Origin: Melampsora larici-populina 98AG31
Lineage: Eukaryota > Basidiomycota > Pucciniomycetes > Pucciniales > Melampsoraceae
Length of the DNA stretch: 64,000 nt
Assembly: GCF_000204055.1 (NCBI RefSeq)
Contig: NW_006768787.1
Coordinates: forward strand, 1,013,095 to 1,077,094
Reading direction: 5' to 3'
Under the pieces are notes generated by a model that had not been told where the DNA came from, made no database searches, and saw nothing but the letters and a program-made list of their open reading frames with translations. Below, piece by piece: positions 61,155 to 64,000 of this stretch; the stretch's first letter is position 1, and every line of letters begins with the position of its first letter. The position numbers and the translations under genes were made by a program.

Positions 61155-62362
61155 TTATTTGGGATCATCAGTCTGGACATGCTTCTGGACACTGATGAGA
61201 ACCTGTACAAGGGAGAAAGATTTGAAGTTAACATCCTTGCTTATCAGACAGATGCCAACGAAGAAGGCAGCGATAATCAACAACATGATACGTACGTCAT
61301 TGAAGGTCCAGGTCAAGTACTTGTGGTATTGACAGATACCGCCGATAGCATTGGTGTTAGGTGCCAAGCATTTTTCAGCGATTTTGACACCTACCGCGCC
61401 AAGTTTAGCCCAGTTGAACTATAAGAAAATCGTGATATGGTTATTCAGCTACCAAAATACACAAGTAGGCACATTATGACGCAAACTGTAACATACCTGA
61501 ATGGCGTAACCTTGATCTTTAGGATTTTGACTATAAGTGGTTCAAGGCGTACAGGTATAAGTCATACGATGTGAAAGTGGAATCAAACGTGAGATGAACC
61601 AACAAAACCACAGCACAAGTTCCTGAAAAGACGTATACGAATGTACCTAGAATGATGTGAATGCGAATAGAATTGCAAGGTATTAGCATGATATTATACC
61701 TCGCTCAACGCAAACAAGTTGACTGACCTGGGAAAGCCGTCAGGCTTCCGGTGGAGTTGTACAGCTGAGCACGCCAGACAAGGTCACAATCGGTCTGAAA
61801 AAAGGTGAACCCGCATTCTCGTCAGATTTGCCGTACTAAATGATAAGTAGGTATGTTGATAACCATAGATACTGACGGTGTTTGGTTTGTCAAAAGCGCC
61901 TGCTTGACAAAACATGTCAGCTTGAATGCGCACAGACGGGCCGACGCCAAACAACAATCCGAGTAGAACAAGACTGACCTGGGTAGCATTGAGTGTCTTC
62001 ACAGTCTGCCGGAGTCAAATCGATGGTGGTGAGGTTGGATCTAGGGCCAGTGGCATTTGCTTGGCGACGGACTATGTTTCCGAGCTCCGCGCTCGCTTTG
62101 TATTCCCTGACAGTCACATGAGGGCCCAGATTATATTCCTTCATCAGAATACCTAGTGATTTGGATTGAATCGGTCGCGGACCACCTTTCTGGCCAACGG
62201 TGACTGAAAAAATTGGGAAGCGGGAATATAAATCGAAGTGATCACAGAAAGGAAAGGGCATGTTTGAATATGCTTACAGTCTTGTGCCTTTGAAAAGCCC
62301 GACTGGGTAGCCAAAAGCAGACCAGCAGCAGCTAAGAAGCAGGACGAGATGGGTAAGTGCAT
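61155..62362 (-). CDS. Predicted secreted pre-pro-protein with conserved-looking cysteines
   Basis: The multi-exon minus-strand gene starts at ATG 62362. The N-terminus MHLPISSCFLAAAGLLLATQ followed by SGFSKAQD is a signal peptide. A second exon gives VTVGQKGGPRPIQSKSLGIL and a dibasic NIVRRQANATGP, a likely Kex2 site that would release the mature part. Further exons give LTPADCEDTQCYPG, DMFCQAGAFDKPNTV, TDCDLVWRAQLYNSTGSLTA, FVYVFSGTCAVVFQNPKDQG, FNWAKLGAVGVKIAEKCLAP and GGICQYHKYLTWTFND, ending QKHVQTDDPK at 61155. About seven cysteines and three N-glycosylation sequons (NAT, NLT, NST) follow the dibasic site. The pattern recalls rust secreted proteins with a cysteine-paired C-terminal domain. 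I know no named family. Exon joins at 61560-61640 are by eye. Confidence 0.72.
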
Positions 62363-63094
62363 GTTGATTGGTGTTGTATGAAAGTATGGAAGCTGTTGGA
62401 GGGGTTCAACAAAATTTCACGAAAATAACAATACTAGAGGGAGTTGGGTGGAAAATAACCGGGGGGTTTGGCAGGCTTTTGAGTGGGATACAAGCGACTG
62501 GTCGCATCCAAGCATTTATACTTATGTACACAATTGTATGACAAGTGGTTGTTTGGGCTGCGTGAGAAAATTGCGAGCATAAATAGCTGTCAAGAGTGTT
62601 CATCTCACTGAGGCGGTGTGGAGAGGATGGACACAACTATGTAGTCCTTGTCCAAATTTGCCCGCAAAACTCGAGCGATTTGGGATCATTTGGCAGTGAA
62701 TTTGTGACAAGCTTTTTGAAAACGACTGTACGTAAGCTTGAAGCCCCTCGCGCGGCCATGTCCGCGCCCTCAAAACAACTGCGGAAGATTTGTGCGTCAT
62801 CTTGTCGTCCGACTCCTGACTCCTGACTGAGCCTGGCCTTTCTTTGGCACGTTGTTTACATAAAAATCTGATGGGTCTGGACATGAGATAGACAAGTTCA
62901 TTACCCCTGCGGCCTCGAGCTAAAAAAATAAAAATAAAACACCCAAATAAAGTCCCCCTCCTTGAAATTCTTTGTTACCTCCAGCCTCATCCATCCTCAG
63001 TGATTCTTTAGTTGGCATTTGCCCGGCCGGATTTTTGGCGGGCACTGTAATGAATTGAAATACTTAACTGAATAATCAAATAACTTGTATTAGA
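62363..63094. other. Upstream region of the secreted-protein gene
   Basis: On the minus strand a TATAAATG sequence near 62513-62520 lies about 150 bp before the ATG and could serve as a TATA box. Nothing further recognised. At 63020-63046 a short GC-rich pair (GCCCGG/GGCGGGC) stands out. Confidence 0.4.
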
Positions 63095-63235
63095 TGTTGA
63101 AGAATGTTACGTTGGAAACTATTGTTACTAGAATATAATTGTTATATCAAATTAAGATAATGTTGTTATGTATATATAGATTTAAACTTGTTGTTATATT
63201 TCTCTTTTCTCTATCGAATTATTAAAGTATTATCA
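63095..63235 (+). repeat. LTR-like segment (TG..CA), possible solo LTR
   Basis: Starts TGTTGAAGAATGTTACG, contains a TATATATA box and a TTCTCTTTTCTCTATCG block, and ends TTATCA. This resembles short Ty1/copia LTRs. No 5-bp target duplication was found. A diverged copy of the promoter-like half recurs at about 63445-63535. Confidence 0.45.
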
Positions 63236-64000
63236 GTCACTCGTAAAACCTAGAGTCATAACACACTCCTGAGCTATGCTCGACTTGACCCTAGACCCGA
63301 ACCCTTACAGGCACGGAACAGCACGGAACACTGCCACGTGACTCTGAGGGGCTTGGTGTAATGAGCGCGATTCAGGTTGTGTTGTTATGCGCAGGACGCG
63401 ATGGTTCCTGATTTATAATGTTTCGATGATGTCATAGATTTACATAATCAGCTTTCTTTTAGTATATATATTTGTTGTTTTATGGTTGTGTTATTCTCCT
63501 TTTCTTTATCGAAACAATTCGTTATTATAGTCACCTTTGTTTTGAGAAATACACTTTTCGTTAGAGTTGTTTTCTATAAAACATATTAGCTTAGGAAGGC
63601 TCTTCAGAGATTCCGGATTCCATAAAACTTCGTAGTCAATAGGAATTCTTAAATACAAGCTTGGTCATTACACTTGGATTGTTGTCAGTTTTGAGCGTAT
63701 GCGTCAGGTTGCCGTGTTTATGTCCGAAGTGAAGCATTGAAGGAACCTCTCAGGTTTGGACCCCTGGGCCATCAATTGGCATCTATTTAAAAATCAATCA
63801 TTGGGTGGAATGGCAAAACCTTAGATGGAGTAAATAACCTCAAGAGCCAGCTTACTTCCTGTGCAAGTGCTCCTTGTAAGGCACAAGCTGCCAAACTGAA
63901 GCTTGTAAAAAGCCAGTGAGTTCTTATGATATGCTGATCATCAAGTTCTTGGAGATGTCACAATCAAGTCACTCTATCGAAATGATACAGATTCCGCCGT
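63236..64000. other. Right end of window, repeat-derived but no gene
   Basis: Contains the second copy of the TATATATA..TTCTCCTTTTCTTTATCGAA block at 63445-63535, about 295 bp after the first. No coding region was recognised up to the window edge. Confidence 0.4.

Overview
The window looks like nuclear DNA of a basidiomycete, most likely a rust fungus (Pucciniales; Melampsora-like). This is inferred from AT-rich DNA, many short GT-AG introns, dense transposable elements, and small secreted proteins of the kind common in rusts. No database search was possible, so gene identities rest on motif recognition and on exon joins checked by eye for reading phase.

Housekeeping genes form islands. At 1.8-8.6 kb are a six-exon NDUFA4/COXFA4-type respiratory subunit (minus), a JMJD4-type JmjC hydroxylase (minus) and a TmpA-type membrane oxidoreductase (plus). 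At 22.5-29.4 kb are a predicted secreted protein, the mitochondrial DNA maintenance protein MGM101, a small tail-anchored protein and an F-box-like protein (all minus). At 30.7-36.5 kb are the pyruvate dehydrogenase E1 alpha subunit, a DUF1776/YSC83-like protein and a CHY zinc-finger protein (all minus). At 39.0-42.8 kb are a multi-pass membrane protein (plus) and cytochrome c heme lyase (minus). At 55.5-62.4 kb are cohesin SMC3 (plus) and a predicted secreted pre-pro-protein (minus). Several of these serve mitochondria (NDUFA4-like, MGM101, PDH E1 alpha, heme lyase), but nothing suggests an operon-like unit.

Mobile DNA fills the rest. There is part of a KDZ-transposon-associated cysteine-cluster gene at the left edge. 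A 5'-truncated non-LTR retrotransposon (about 12.4-14.9 kb) ends in an A-run and carries three structured ~117-bp repeats. A tyrosine-recombinase (DIRS/Ngaro-type) retrotransposon (about 15.15-21.5 kb) has reading frames that connect only through four intron-like segments. Further along are a chromodomain Ty3/gypsy remnant (37 kb), a hAT transposon with one in-frame stop (44.7-48.7 kb) and an 815-bp CACTA foldback element with ~300-bp terminal inverted repeats and a TGT target duplication. A 183-bp TAA-flanked MITE lies inside an 809-bp foldback element (52.2-53.0 kb), and there are other inverted repeats and LTR-like pieces.

The observations most worth following are the intron-bearing tyrosine-recombinase retrotransposon (possibly one spliced Gag-RT-RNase H polyprotein), the cysteine-rich secreted protein in the repeat-rich stretch at 11.5 kb, the three-unit 3'-UTR of the non-LTR element, and the nested inverted-repeat elements at 48.8-53 kb. 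No CRISPR array, rRNA or convincing tRNA was seen.
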